Positions 10,022 to 19,648 of a DNA stretch of 64,000 nt are shown here, one piece after another. Each line of letters begins with the position of its first letter. Positions within the stretch are counted from its first letter, which is position 1. Source of the DNA: Rhodocyclaceae bacterium (GTDB lineage: Bacteria; Pseudomonadota; Gammaproteobacteria; Burkholderiales; Rhodocyclaceae); the NCBI GenBank assembly GCA_006218025.1, contig VBWA01000005.1, positions 33,788-97,787 of the forward strand, written 5' to 3'. A program made the position numbers and the translations under genes. The notes beneath the pieces are model-generated. The model was not told the DNA's origin. It worked only from the letters and a program-made list of their open reading frames with translations, and made no database searches.

Positions 10022-11182
10022 ATGAAGATCCACGAATATCAGGGCAAGGAAATCCTGAAAAAATTCGGCGTGACCACCCCGCGCGGCATCCCCTGCTTCT
10101 CCGTCGACGAGGCGGTGAAGGCAGCAGAGACGCTCGGTGGCAAAGTTTGGGTGGTCAAGGCCCAGATCCATGCCGGCGGACGCGGCAAGGGCGGTGGCGT
10201 AAAGGTCGCCAAGAATCCCGACGAAGTCAGGATTTATGCGAAAGCCATTCTTGGCATGCAGCTCACGACGCACCAGACCGGTCCCGGAGGGCAGAAGGTG
10301 CGTCGCCTGCTGATCGAGGAAGGTGCCGACATCAAGAAGGAATACTACGTTGCCGCTTTGACCGACCGCGCCACGCAGAAGGTCGCCATGATGGCGTCCT
10401 CCGAGGGCGGCATGGACATCGAGGAAGTCGCGCACAAGACGCCGGAAAAGATCATCAAGGTCTTCGTCGATCCGCTGGTCGGGCTTACCGATGCGCAGGC
10501 CAACGAACTGGCGAGCGGCATCGGCGTGCCGGCCGGCTCACTGGCGCAGGCGGTGGATACCTTCAAGAAGCTCTACACCTGCTACATGGAAACCGATGCG
10601 TCACTGGCCGAAATCAATCCGCTGATCCTCGAAGGCAATGGCGGCATCAAGGCGCTCGACGCCAAGTTCAACTTCGACTCCAATGCCCTCTACCGTCACC
10701 CGGAGATCGTTGCCTGCCGCGACCTCGATGAAGAGGACGCCGATGAAATCGAGGCGTCGAAACATGATCTGGCTTACATCTCGCTCGATGGCAACATCGG
10801 CTGTCTGGTGAATGGCGCAGGTCTGGCCATGGCGACCATGGATACCATCAAGCTGTTCGGCGCCGAGCCGGCCAACTTCCTCGACGTCGGCGGCGGCGCA
10901 ACCACCGAGAAGGTCACCGAAGCCTTCAAGATCATGCTGAAGAATCCCAAGGTCAAGGGCATTCTGGTCAATATTTTCGGCGGCATCATGAAATGCGACA
11001 CGATTGCCGCGGGCGTTGTTGCCGCAGCCAAGGAAACCCACATCAGCGTACCGCTGGTGGTGCGCATGAAGGGTACCAACGAAGACCTCGGCAAGCAGAT
11101 CCTCAAGGAGTCCGGCCTGCCGATCATTTCCGCCGACACCATGGCCGACGCTGCGACGAAAATTGTCGCCGCCGTCAAGTAA
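10022..11182 (+). CDS. sucC: Succinyl-CoA ligase (ADP-forming) beta subunit
   Basis: A 386-residue ATP-grasp subunit of succinyl-CoA synthetase, a TCA-cycle enzyme. It starts [17 protein letters not shown], shows the [20 protein letters not shown] nucleotide-binding block, and ends with [20 protein letters not shown] and [13 protein letters not shown], the CoA-ligase-like domain including the succinate-site GGI. AAGGAAG lies just upstream of the ATG. sucD follows after 9 bases, so the two are co-translated in one operon closed by the terminator at 12113-12148. Confidence 0.97.
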   Translation: MKIHEYQGKEILKKFGVTTPRGIPCFSVDEAVKAAETLGGKVWVVKAQIHAGGRGKGGGVKVAKNPDEVRIYAKAILGMQLTTHQTGPGGQKVRRLLIEEGADIKKEYYVAALTDRATQKVAMMASSEGGMDIEEVAHKTPEKIIKVFVDPLVGLTDAQANELASGIGVPAGSLAQAVDTFKKLYTCYMETDASLAEINPLILEGNGGIKALDAKFNFDSNALYRHPEIVACRDLDEEDADEIEASKHDLAYISLDGNIGCLVNGAGLAMATMDTIKLFGAEPANFLDVGGGATTEKVTEAFKIMLKNPKVKGILVNIFGGIMKCDTIAAGVVAAAKETHISVPLVVRMKGTNEDLGKQILKESGLPIISADTMADAATKIVAAVK

Positions 11183-11191
11183 GGAACCACT

Positions 11192-12088
11192 ATGTCCATC
11201 CTGATCAACAAAGACACCAAGGTCATCACCCAGGGCATCACCGGGAAGACGGGCCAGTTTCACACCGAGAAGTGCCAGGAATACGCCAACGGCAAGAACT
11301 GCTTCGTCGCCGGCGTGAATCCGAAAAAGGCCGGCGAGAAGATTTTCGACATCCCGATCTTCGCCTCGGTCAAGGAGGCCAAAGCGCAGACCGGCGCCAC
11401 GGTATCCGTGATCTACGTGCCGCCCGCCGGCGCCGCCGCCGCGATCTGGGAAGCCTGCGAGGCCGACCTCGATCTGGCGATCTGCATCACCGAAGGTATC
11501 CCTGTGCGGGACATGCTGATGGTGCGCAACAAGATGAAGGCAAAGGAAGCCAAGGGCGGCAAGAAGACGCTGCTGCTCGGTCCCAACTGCCCCGGCCTGA
11601 TCACCCCCGACGAAATCAAGATCGGCATCATGCCCGGCCACATTCACCGCAAGGGGCGCATCGGCGTGGTCTCGCGCTCGGGCACGCTGACTTACGAAGC
11701 CGTGGCGCAGCTGACTGAAATCGGACTGGGCCAATCCACCGCGGTGGGTATCGGCGGCGACCCGATCAACGGCTTGAAGCATATCGACATCATGCGCGCC
11801 TTCAACGACGATCCCGACACCGATGCGGTGATCATGATCGGTGAAATCGGCGGCCCGGATGAAGCCGAAGCGGCGGTGTGGTGCAAGGCCAACATGAAGA
11901 AGCCGATCGTCGGTTTCATCGCCGGGGTTACGGCCCCGTCCGGAAAGCGGATGGGGCATGCCGGCGCGCTGATTTCCGGCGGCGCCGACACGGCCGATGC
12001 GAAGCTCGCGATCATGGAGGAATGCGGCTTCACGGTGACGCGCAACCCGTCGGAAATGGCCAAGCTGCTTAAGGTCCTGCTGAAGTAG
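11192..12088 (+). CDS. sucD: Succinyl-CoA ligase (ADP-forming) alpha subunit
   Basis: A 298-residue subunit with an N-terminal CoA-binding Rossmann domain ([20 protein letters not shown]) and a C-terminal ligase domain. The phosphohistidine is in the GGHAGALI-type block, here [20 protein letters not shown] near residue 255. [14 protein letters not shown] and [11 protein letters not shown] are typical. It pairs with sucC directly upstream to make succinate, ATP and CoA from succinyl-CoA. Length is a few residues longer than the E. coli protein because of a small charged insertion ([12 protein letters not shown]). Confidence 0.97.
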   Translation: MSILINKDTKVITQGITGKTGQFHTEKCQEYANGKNCFVAGVNPKKAGEKIFDIPIFASVKEAKAQTGATVSVIYVPPAGAAAAIWEACEADLDLAICITEGIPVRDMLMVRNKMKAKEAKGGKKTLLLGPNCPGLITPDEIKIGIMPGHIHRKGRIGVVSRSGTLTYEAVAQLTEIGLGQSTAVGIGGDPINGLKHIDIMRAFNDDPDTDAVIMIGEIGGPDEAEAAVWCKANMKKPIVGFIAGVTAPSGKRMGHAGALISGGADTADAKLAIMEECGFTVTRNPSEMAKLLKVLLK

Positions 12089-12112
12089 CAAAGTCGGCGC
12101 TGGCGACACGCC

Positions 12113-12148
12113 AAAAAGCCGCACCGGTGCAAGCCGGGGCGGCTTTTT
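12113..12148 (+). terminator. Rho-independent terminator after sucCD
   Basis: A 10-base perfect stem, AAAAAGCCGC at 12113-12122 with GCGGCTTTTT at 12139-12148, encloses a 16-base loop and is followed by more T. It sits 24 bases after the sucD stop and isolates the following signalling genes from the TCA operon. Confidence 0.85.
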
Positions 12149-12204
12149 TGCGCATAGAATGCCTATATGGCTGAGCCGACCGAGGGCCAATGTCATGAAA
12201 TTGA

Positions 12205-12233
12205 TTGACGGAGTTGATGCAGGACTGTAAGAA
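12205..12233 (+). promoter_or_regulatory. Candidate sigma70 promoter for the signalling island
   Basis: TTGACG at 12205-12210 (5 of 6) and TAAGAA at 12228-12233 (3 of 6, preceded by TG) are 17 bases apart, between the sucCD terminator and the CHASE2 kinase start. It is the only plausible promoter seen in this 196-base gap; the -10 is weak. Confidence 0.35.
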
Positions 12234-12284
12234 TTGCAGTTATTGTCCTGTTTTAATGGGGGCTCTCACACAGGGTTGCGACCG

Positions 12285-14960
12285 ATGAAGAAGGCAGACT
12301 TCTGGAAGAGTGACTGGTTCTTCGGTGTTGTGGTCAGCGTCGTCGTGCTGATCCTCGGCAATGGCGAGTTGTTGCAGGGCCTGGAGCGCAAGGCCTATGA
12401 CATGGGTGTGGCGGCCGCTTCGCGCACCCCCTCGGACAAGGTCGCTGTCATCGCGATCGACAAGCCCAGCCTGGATAACATCGGTCGCTGGCCATGGTCG
12501 CGCGAGATCATGGCGGAGATGGTGGACAAACTGGCGTCCGCCAAAGCCAAGGTGATTGCCACCACCGTGTTCTACTCCGAGCCGCAGCGCGATCAGGGTT
12601 TGGCCTATATCAACAAGCTGATTGAAACCTGCGGTGTGAGCTTGCCGTCTGTGGTGGCCGTCGCCGCGACACCGGCAGCGCCTCCGGCACCCGTGGCTGG
12701 CGCCGCCGCAGTTCCCGCTGCTGCCCCCGCACCGGCCGAAGTCGCACCGCCCGCGCCTCCCACGCCTTCATCCTGCCCGCAGATCGAGTCGATACTGCTC
12801 GAGGCAGACCAGAAGCTGAATACCGACCGCCGCCTGGCCGACGCTTTCGCCAAGGCAGGCAACATTGCGTTGCCGATGCTGTTCGTGCTGGGAGAGCCGC
12901 GCGGACGGCCGGACAAGGATCTGCCCGATTACGTGAAGAAGAATGCGGTGAAGCTCACCGGCGCCGAAGACGCGCCGCCCTGGCCGACGCTCGGCGTCGA
13001 TGCCGGCGTGATCGAGCCGCTGGGCAAGGTGGCGACCGCCATTGGCCACCTCAACGTAACTCCGGACGTGGATGGTGCGATCCGTACCGAGCCCCTGGTG
13101 CTGGCTCACTTCGATCAGGCCTATCCCTCCCTGTCCCTGCTGGTGGCGGCGAAGAGTCACAACCTGGCCGTGGCGGACATACAGGTGACTGCCGGAAGCT
13201 CGGTCAAGCTCGGCAAGCTCAAGATCGGCACCGATAACGATACGCGGATGCTGACCTTCTACTACAAGGATCGCGAGGGAGGTCAGCCGGCCTTCCAGGT
13301 CGATTCCTTCTTCGACGTCAAGAGCGGCAAGATTCCCTACGAAAAGTACCGCGACAAGATCGTCCTTATCGGGCCCACCTCACCTTCGGTGGGTAGCGTG
13401 TTTGTCACCCCAATCAGCCCGGCCATGCCTGCCGTGCTGATGCAGGCCCATGCGGTATCCAGTCTGCTATCAGAGCACTTCTTCGTCGCACCGACCTGGG
13501 GCATCTGGGTCGAAAGGCTGGTGTTGCTGCTGATCGCGGCCTACCTCATCGGCGTGCTGCCGAGGATCAAGGCCGGCATGGCCGCAGGGATTACCGCGGG
13601 CCTGCTGATGGCATTGATCGCTGTTCATTTTGTGCTGATGACGACGCAACTGATGTGGATTCAGTTGATGGTGCCGGCGACTCTGCTGCTGGTCGGTCAT
13701 TTGCTGCTGACCACGAAGCGCTTTCTGGTTTCCGAACGCGGCAAGGAAAAGTCCGATGCCGATTCGGCCGAATCCAACCGCATGCTGGGTCTCGCCTTCC
13801 AGGGCCAGGGCCAACTCGACATGGCCTTCGACAAGTTCCGCAAGTGCCCGATGGACGACCAGTTGATGGAAAACATGTACAACCTGGCGCTCGATTTCGA
13901 ACGCAAACGCCAGTTCAACAAGGCTGAGGCGGTGTTCCGCTACATCTTCGATTTCAACCCGAAGTTCCGCGACATCGAGTCTCGTGTGAATCGGGCCAAG
14001 CAGTTGTCGGAAACCGTGATTCTCGGCGGCGGCAGCGGAGGGCGCAGCAATGCCAGCCTGATAGATACTGCAGGCAATGTGGAAAAGCCTATGCTGGGCC
14101 GCTACGAGATCGAGAAGGAGCTGGGCAAGGGGGCGATGGGTGTGGTCTATCTGGGGCGCGATCCGAAAATCAACCGCATCGTCGCGATCAAGACCATGGC
14201 GCTGTCGCAGGAGTTCGAGGCCGACGAACTGGTCGAGGTCAAGGAAAGATTCTTCCGCGAGGCCGAAACTGCCGGGCGCCTCAACCACGCCAACATCGTT
14301 ACCATGTTCGATGCCGGCGAGGAGCACGACCTGGCCTACATCGCGATGGAGTTTCTGAAGGGCAAGGATCTGGTGCCCTATTCCAAGCCGGGTAATCTGA
14401 TGCCTTTGCCGCGCGTCATGAGCATCGCCGCACGGGTTGCCGACGCGCTGTCCTACGCTCACGAAAACAATGTCGTGCATCGCGACATCAAGCCGGCCAA
14501 CATCATGTACGAGCCTGAGTCCGACCAGGTCAAGGTGACCGACTTCGGCATCGCGCGAATCACGGATTCGTCAAAGACCAAGACCGGAATGGTGCTCGGA
14601 ACGCCGAGCTACATGTCGCCCGAGCAACTGGCCGGCAAGAAGATCGACGGCCGTTCCGACCTGTTCTCGCTGGGCGTGATGCTGTATCAGATGGCCTGCG
14701 GCAAGCTGCCTTTCGAAGGCGATTCCATGGCGCAACTGATGTTCCGCATCGCGAATGAGCCGCATCCGGACATTCGCAGCATCAATCCCGATCTGCCGGA
14801 TTGCCTGCTGGCGATCATCGACAAGGCGCTGACCAAGGATCCGGACGCGCGCTACCAGACTGGCGCGGAATTCGCGAGGGATATTCGCACCTGCATGACG
14901 ATGAATAGCGACGCCGCCGGTGCCGCCGCCGACAGCTCCAGCGTCGATATCAGCATTTAA
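12285..14960 (+). CDS. CHASE2-sensor serine/threonine protein kinase
   Basis: An 891-residue membrane kinase. One N-terminal membrane segment (about 12-26) precedes an extracytoplasmic CHASE2 sensor (about 30-400) that contains an Ala/Pro-rich insertion at about 123-165. Three closely spaced membrane segments follow (about 405-475), then a TPR-like helical stretch (MLGLAFQGQGQLDMAFDKF), then a Hanks-type kinase domain (about 604-870). Catalytic features are intact: GKGAMGVVYLG glycine loop, VAIK lysine near 634, HRDIKPANIM near 731, DFGIARI near 752 and GTPSYMSPEQ. It leads a row with its PP2C phosphatase, an FHA reader and a second CHASE2 protein, so it probably phosphorylates local targets. 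The ATG at 12285 gives the membrane N terminus; an upstream in-frame start at 12234 adds a peptide unlike the family. Confidence 0.92.
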   Translation: MKKADFWKSDWFFGVVVSVVVLILGNGELLQGLERKAYDMGVAAASRTPSDKVAVIAIDKPSLDNIGRWPWSREIMAEMVDKLASAKAKVIATTVFYSEPQRDQGLAYINKLIETCGVSLPSVVAVAATPAAPPAPVAGAAAVPAAAPAPAEVAPPAPPTPSSCPQIESILLEADQKLNTDRRLADAFAKAGNIALPMLFVLGEPRGRPDKDLPDYVKKNAVKLTGAEDAPPWPTLGVDAGVIEPLGKVATAIGHLNVTPDVDGAIRTEPLVLAHFDQAYPSLSLLVAAKSHNLAVADIQVTAGSSVKLGKLKIGTDNDTRMLTFYYKDREGGQPAFQVDSFFDVKSGKIPYEKYRDKIVLIGPTSPSVGSVFVTPISPAMPAVLMQAHAVSSLLSEHFFVAPTWGIWVERLVLLLIAAYLIGVLPRIKAGMAAGITAGLLMALIAVHFVLMTTQLMWIQLMVPATLLLVGHLLLTTKRFLVSERGKEKSDADSAESNRMLGLAFQGQGQLDMAFDKFRKCPMDDQLMENMYNLALDFERKRQFNKAEAVFRYIFDFNPKFRDIESRVNRAKQLSETVILGGGSGGRSNASLIDTAGNVEKPMLGRYEIEKELGKGAMGVVYLGRDPKINRIVAIKTMALSQEFEADELVEVKERFFREAETAGRLNHANIVTMFDAGEEHDLAYIAMEFLKGKDLVPYSKPGNLMPLPRVMSIAARVADALSYAHENNVVHRDIKPANIMYEPESDQVKVTDFGIARITDSSKTKTGMVLGTPSYMSPEQLAGKKIDGRSDLFSLGVMLYQMACGKLPFEGDSMAQLMFRIANEPHPDIRSINPDLPDCLLAIIDKALTKDPDARYQTGAEFARDIRTCMTMNSDAAGAAADSSSVDISI

Positions 14961-14971
14961 GGGCCCGAGCC

Positions 14972-15793
14972 ATGGATATGACTGCTGTTCTGGAGATTGT
15001 CACCCGCAGCGATCCAGGGATGGTGCGCTCGAACAACGAAGACTCGGTCATGGCCAACCCGGTGCGCGGGTTTGCCGTGCTGGCCGACGGCATGGGCGGC
15101 TACAACGCGGGCGAGGTGGCCAGCGGCATCGCAACGTCGCTGCTTGGTACTGAACTGGAAAAAGCCTTTATCGAGCGTGAACCGAGCAGCAAGGAACCTT
15201 CGGGCAAGTCATGGGCGCATGTCGCGCTCGAGAGGGAAATGGCCCAAGTCAATGGCGCGATTTATCAGAAGGCGCAGAACGAGCCGCAGTGCGCCGGAAT
15301 GGGTACGACGCTGGTGGTCGGTATCTTTCACGACAACCGTGTCACCGTCGGCCACATTGGCGATTCCCGGCTTTACCGTATGCGGGGTGAGGCGTTTCAG
15401 CAGATCACCCGCGATCATTCGCTGCTGCAGGAGCAGATCGACGCCGGCATCATCACACTCGAGCAGGCGCGCCATTCGCAGAACAAAAATCTGGTCACCC
15501 GTGCCGTCGGTATCGATCCTGAAGTTGAGGCAGAGATACACGATCACGAGGTACTGCCGGGCGACGTCTACCTGTTTTGTTCCGACGGCCTCAACGACAT
15601 GGTTGAGGATGATGAAATTGCCATGACTCTGGGCGCTCTCTCGGCCAATCTGGAGTTGTGTGCGATGCAATTGGTGCAGATGGCCTGCGACAACGGTGGC
15701 CGCGACAATGTTTCGGTAATCCTGGTCAAGGTGAAAGGCGAATACCCGGCCGCGCGCGGCTGGTGGGCCCGTTTCCTGACTTGGTTCAAGTAA
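14972..15793 (+). CDS. PP2C-family serine/threonine protein phosphatase
   Basis: A 273-residue soluble metal-dependent phosphatase (PrpC/Stp type). Metal-binding motifs are intact: GMVRSNNEDS near residue 15, LADGMGGYNAGE near 32, GDSRLYR near 128, FCSDGLNDMV near 200 and DNVSVILV at the end. It starts 12 bases after the kinase stop, and would reverse that kinase's phosphorylations; kinase-PP2C-FHA triplets are a recurrent bacterial arrangement. MDM offers two starts (14972 or 14978). The C terminus ends ARFLTWFK with no membrane span. Confidence 0.93.
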   Translation: MDMTAVLEIVTRSDPGMVRSNNEDSVMANPVRGFAVLADGMGGYNAGEVASGIATSLLGTELEKAFIEREPSSKEPSGKSWAHVALEREMAQVNGAIYQKAQNEPQCAGMGTTLVVGIFHDNRVTVGHIGDSRLYRMRGEAFQQITRDHSLLQEQIDAGIITLEQARHSQNKNLVTRAVGIDPEVEAEIHDHEVLPGDVYLFCSDGLNDMVEDDEIAMTLGALSANLELCAMQLVQMACDNGGRDNVSVILVKVKGEYPAARGWWARFLTWFK

Positions 15794-15826
15794 TGCAGCG
15801 CTCAGTGACCTCGAAGGACGAAAACA

Positions 15827-16612
15827 ATGGCTAAGCTCATACTCAGCATGGAAAGCACGATGCTCAAGGAAATCCCCTTGACCAAGGAGCGCACCACGAT
15901 AGGTCGCAAGCCGCACAACGATATCCAGATCGACAATCTGGCGATTTCCGGCGAGCACGCGGTGGTGATCACCATCCTCAATGATTCCTTTCTGGAAGAC
16001 TTGGGCAGCACCAACGGCACCTTCGTCAATGGTCAGTCGGTCAAGAAGCACTTCCTGCAGAACGGCGACACGATTGAACTGGGCAAGTACAAGCTGAAGT
16101 ATGTCAGCGAGGTTCCACAGCAGACTTCAAGCGCGGACTTCGAGAAAACCATGATCCTGCGCCCGGGCGCCGCGCAAAAGCCTGCGACGACCCAAGCTGC
16201 TCCTGCCGCCCCCGCTGCCCCCGCTGGTCCTGCTGCTGCTCCTGCTCCTGCGGCAGCTCCGATTTTTGCCGTTCCGGCCCACATGTCTACCTCTCCGGGC
16301 ATGGCCCCGCAACAGCCGCCAGCAGCACCTGCGGTGGCCCCTGCGATGCCCCTGGGGGCAATCCAGATACTTTCCGGCGGCAATGCCGGCAAGGAGATGG
16401 AACTGACCAAGACCCTGACCACGCTGGGCAAGCCCGGCGTCCAGGTGGCGGTCATCGCGCGTCGCCCGCACGGTTACTTCATTACCCACGTGGAAGGTGC
16501 CAACTTTCCGGTGGTCAATGGCAAGACGCTCGACACCCAGGCGCATCTGCTCGCCGACCATGACGTGCTCGAACTGGCCGGCGTCAAGATGGAGTTTTTC
16601 CTGAAGAGCTGA
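15827..16612 (+). CDS. FHA-domain protein with second degenerate FHA-like domain
   Basis: A 261-residue protein. The first FHA domain (about 15-95) keeps the phosphothreonine-binding residues: TIGRKPHNDIQI, ISGEHAVV and STNGTFVNG. A Pro/Ala-rich linker (about 110-180) follows, then a second beta domain (about 180-261) with LGKPGVQVAVIARRPHGY and VVNGKT that resembles FHA but lacks the canonical Arg/Ser pair. FHA domains read phosphothreonine, so this is a likely target or adaptor of the upstream kinase. The position between phosphatase and cyclase suggests it couples the two branches. Confidence 0.88.
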   Translation: MAKLILSMESTMLKEIPLTKERTTIGRKPHNDIQIDNLAISGEHAVVITILNDSFLEDLGSTNGTFVNGQSVKKHFLQNGDTIELGKYKLKYVSEVPQQTSSADFEKTMILRPGAAQKPATTQAAPAAPAAPAGPAAAPAPAAAPIFAVPAHMSTSPGMAPQQPPAAPAVAPAMPLGAIQILSGGNAGKEMELTKTLTTLGKPGVQVAVIARRPHGYFITHVEGANFPVVNGKTLDTQAHLLADHDVLELAGVKMEFFLKS

Positions 16613-16647
16613 GGCAGGAGAAGAGAAGGCGCAATCATGGAGATCTC

Positions 16648-18873
16648 TTGAAACAGTATCTTCCCCGTTACGTACTTGGATTTCTGATTCTTCTGGTTCT
16701 GCTCGGCCATTCCGCGCGCATTTATCAGATTCCCTTCATTAATCACCTGGACGCGCTCATCTATGACGTAAAAGTCCGCCTGACGATGCCGCAGGGCCTC
16801 GACGAGCGGGTGGTGATTCTCGATATCGACGAAAAGTCGCTTGCCGAACAGGGGCGATGGCCGTGGGGTCGCGACAAGTTGGCGACCTTGATGACGAAGC
16901 TGTTCGATCAGTACGGCGTCAAGCTGGTCGGTTTCGACGTGGTCTTCGCCGAGCCTGACGAGAGCTCCGGCCTCAAGTCACTGGAGTCCCTGGCGAAGAG
17001 GGATCTGAAGGATGTCGCGAGCTTCCAATCGACGTTGCGGGAGTTGCGGCCCCAACTCGATCACGATGCGCGCTTCGCCGCAGCACTGAAGAGTCGCCCC
17101 GTCGTTCTCGGTTACTACTTCTCCAGCAAGGAGGGCGGTGTAAGTTCGGGCGCGGCTCCGGAGCCGGTATTCCCGGCCGGTACCTTCAGCGGCCGACGCA
17201 TATCATTCACGCAGTGGGTCAGCTATGGCGGCAACCTGCCCGAATTCCAGAAGGCGGCGGCGGGTGGAGGGCATTTCAATCCCATGGTGGATCTTGACGG
17301 GACGTCGCGTCGGGTACCTTTGCTGGTCGAATACAAAGGGCAGTACTACGAGGCCCTCGCGCTGGCAATGGTGCGAAATCTTCTTGGCAACCCGCCAATT
17401 ACACCGGGCTATCCGGAAAATTCGCCGGGGTCCTATGCCGGAATGGAGTGGCTGGACCTCAAGGCGGCCGGCGGCGGAGTGATGCGCATTCCGGTGGACG
17501 AGAATGCGGCGACGCTGATTCCCTATCGCGGCTATCAGGGAAGCTTTCCCTATATCTCGATTACCGATGTGCTCAACGATCGGGTTCCCAAGGAAAAGCT
17601 CGCAGGTCGCGTCATGGTGGTGGGCACCACGGCGCCGGGACTCATGGACTTGCGGGCGACGCCGGTGGGGGCTGCCTATCCCGGAGTCGAGATACACGCC
17701 AATCTGATCGCGGGCATGCTGGATGGCGTGGTGAAGCACAAGCCGCCTTATATTCTCGGCGCCGACGTGGTGCTGGTGCTGATTGCGGGTGCGGTGATGG
17801 CTTTCCTGTTGCCGATGCTGTCGCCGCTGCGCGCGACGGTCGTCGGCGTCATCGTGTTGCTGTTGCTGCTCAGCGTGAATTTCAGCTTCTGGCACGTCTC
17901 GAATGTCGTTCTGCCGCTGGCCAACGGCATGATCGCCGTAGTGCTTCTGTATGCGATGAACATGTCCTGGGGTTACTTCGTCGAGTCGCGAACCAAGCGC
18001 CAGCTGACCGGATTGTTCGGCCAGTATGTGCCGCCGGAACTTGTTGAGGAGATGAGCCGCGACCCGGAGAACTACAGCATGGCCGGACGCAAGGCCGAAC
18101 TCACCGTGCTGTTTTCCGATATACGCGGATTCACCACAATTTCTGAAGGGCTGGAACCGAACGAACTGGCCACCCTGATGAATCAGTATCTCGGCGCCAT
18201 GACGCTGATCGTGCGCAAGCACAGGGGGACGCTGGACAAGTATATTGGCGACGCCATCATGGCATTCTGGGGTGCGCCGGTCGACGATCCCGAACACGCG
18301 AAAAATGCCGTCCGTACTGGGCTTGAAATGCATGTCGCGCTTCACGAGCTGAACAAGGACCTGGTGGCGCGCGGCTGGCCTGAACTCAAGATCGGCGTCG
18401 GCGTCAATACGGGTCCGATGACCGTCGGCGACATGGGATCGCCGGTGCGGCAGTCCTACACGGTGATGGGCGACGCGGTCAACCTCGGCTCGCGTCTCGA
18501 GGGCATTACCAAGCAGTACGGGGTCGGCATGATCGTTGGCGAAAGCACCCGCGAACTGGTGAAGAAGGAATTCGTCTTCCGCGAGCTTGATCGCGTGCGC
18601 GTCAAGGGCAAGGCAGACCCGGTCGGCATCTATGAACCGGTTGGCGAGGAGGGCAAGGTCTCGCAGGAGGACATGGACGAGATCAAGCTCTGGAACCAGG
18701 CCCTGCGTGCCTACCGAGCCCAGGATTGGGACAAGGCGGAAGTGGCGCTGATGAATCTTCGGCGCATGAAGCCGCGCTATCTCTATGATCTGTACGTCAA
18801 GCGCGTCGAGCACCTGCGCAAAGAGCCCCCCGGCGAGAACTGGGATGGCGTCACCATTTTTGAGACAAAATAG
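16648..18873 (+). CDS. CHASE2-domain class III adenylate/guanylate cyclase
   Basis: A 741-residue membrane cyclase. An N-terminal membrane segment (YVLGFLILLVLLG) leads to a CHASE2 sensor (about 25-350), three membrane spans (about 365-440), and a class III cyclase domain (about 475-660) followed by a short helical tail. The metal-binding Asp residues are in FSDIRGF near 490 and KYIGDAIMAFWGAP near 533, and the transition-state region VMGDAVNLGSRLEG is intact; the Lys/Asp pair fits ATP as substrate. The start is TTG at 16648 with GGAG 5 bases upstream: the nearby ATG at 16637 is out of frame with a stop four codons later, and the next in-frame ATG would cut off the first membrane span. A cAMP phosphodiesterase and a cNMP-binding protein follow directly. 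Confidence 0.92.
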   Translation: MKQYLPRYVLGFLILLVLLGHSARIYQIPFINHLDALIYDVKVRLTMPQGLDERVVILDIDEKSLAEQGRWPWGRDKLATLMTKLFDQYGVKLVGFDVVFAEPDESSGLKSLESLAKRDLKDVASFQSTLRELRPQLDHDARFAAALKSRPVVLGYYFSSKEGGVSSGAAPEPVFPAGTFSGRRISFTQWVSYGGNLPEFQKAAAGGGHFNPMVDLDGTSRRVPLLVEYKGQYYEALALAMVRNLLGNPPITPGYPENSPGSYAGMEWLDLKAAGGGVMRIPVDENAATLIPYRGYQGSFPYISITDVLNDRVPKEKLAGRVMVVGTTAPGLMDLRATPVGAAYPGVEIHANLIAGMLDGVVKHKPPYILGADVVLVLIAGAVMAFLLPMLSPLRATVVGVIVLLLLLSVNFSFWHVSNVVLPLANGMIAVVLLYAMNMSWGYFVESRTKRQLTGLFGQYVPPELVEEMSRDPENYSMAGRKAELTVLFSDIRGFTTISEGLEPNELATLMNQYLGAMTLIVRKHRGTLDKYIGDAIMAFWGAPVDDPEHAKNAVRTGLEMHVALHELNKDLVARGWPELKIGVGVNTGPMTVGDMGSPVRQSYTVMGDAVNLGSRLEGITKQYGVGMIVGESTRELVKKEFVFRELDRVRVKGKADPVGIYEPVGEEGKVSQEDMDEIKLWNQALRAYRAQDWDKAEVALMNLRRMKPRYLYDLYVKRVEHLRKEPPGENWDGVTIFETK

Positions 18874-18878
18874 GAAAA

Positions 18879-19646
18879 ATGAAGGTACGCATCCTCGGCT
18901 GTAGCGGCGGCATCGGTGGGCGACATCTGCGTACCACCTCGCTTTTGGTCGATAACGACATCCTGATCGATGCAGGAACAGGAGTAGGTGACTTGGCGAT
19001 CGCCGAACTCGCCCAGATCGATCACGTCTTCATTACTCACTCGCACCTCGACCATCTTGCCTGCCTGCCATTCATGGTCGATACGGTCGGTGACATGCGC
19101 ACTCGACCCCTGATAGTGCATGCGACCGAGGCAACCCTTGAGATTATCCGCGCGCATGTTTTTAACTGGGCGATCTGGCCCGACTTCAGCGTGATTCCGA
19201 CGCCTGAAAAACCCTTTCTGCGATTTTCGACCATACGTGTAGGCGAGGCAATAGACCTTGATGGCCGAAAGGTGATTCCGTTACCGGCGAATCACACAGT
19301 ACCCGCAGTAGGCTATCAACTTGATTCTGGCCACGCTAGCCTCGTATTCACCGGCGACACCGGGCCCTGCCCCGATCTGTGGAAGCGGGTCAATGCGATC
19401 AGCAACCTCCGGTACCTTATTATTGAATGCGCATTCTCAGATCGGGAAAAGCAACTCGCCATAGCGTCTCTGCATCTGTGCCCGAGCATGCTGCTGGAAG
19501 AACTGACAAATCTGCAGCGGGATGCCGAGGTCTTTATCACGCATCTCAAGCCCGGCCAAATTGAATTGACCATGCAGGAAATAGAAGACTCCATTGGCGA
19601 ACTCCGCCCCGGGATGTTGCAGAATAATCAGCTGTTCGAGATTTGA
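18879..19646 (+). CDS. Class II-type 3',5'-cyclic-nucleotide phosphodiesterase (metallo-beta-lactamase fold)
   Basis: A 255-residue metallo-hydrolase. The N terminus MKVRILGCSGGIGG and the metal motif THSHLDHLACL (about 53-63) match the CpdP/PDE1 class II cyclic nucleotide phosphodiesterases rather than glyoxalases; further ligands are in ANHTVPAVGY, FTGDTGP and VFITHLKPG. It starts 5 bases after the cyclase stop, so synthesis and degradation of cAMP are translationally linked. Product would be 5'-AMP. Confidence 0.85.
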   Translation: MKVRILGCSGGIGGRHLRTTSLLVDNDILIDAGTGVGDLAIAELAQIDHVFITHSHLDHLACLPFMVDTVGDMRTRPLIVHATEATLEIIRAHVFNWAIWPDFSVIPTPEKPFLRFSTIRVGEAIDLDGRKVIPLPANHTVPAVGYQLDSGHASLVFTGDTGPCPDLWKRVNAISNLRYLIIECAFSDREKQLAIASLHLCPSMLLEELTNLQRDAEVFITHLKPGQIELTMQEIEDSIGELRPGMLQNNQLFEI

Positions 19647-19648
19647 CC

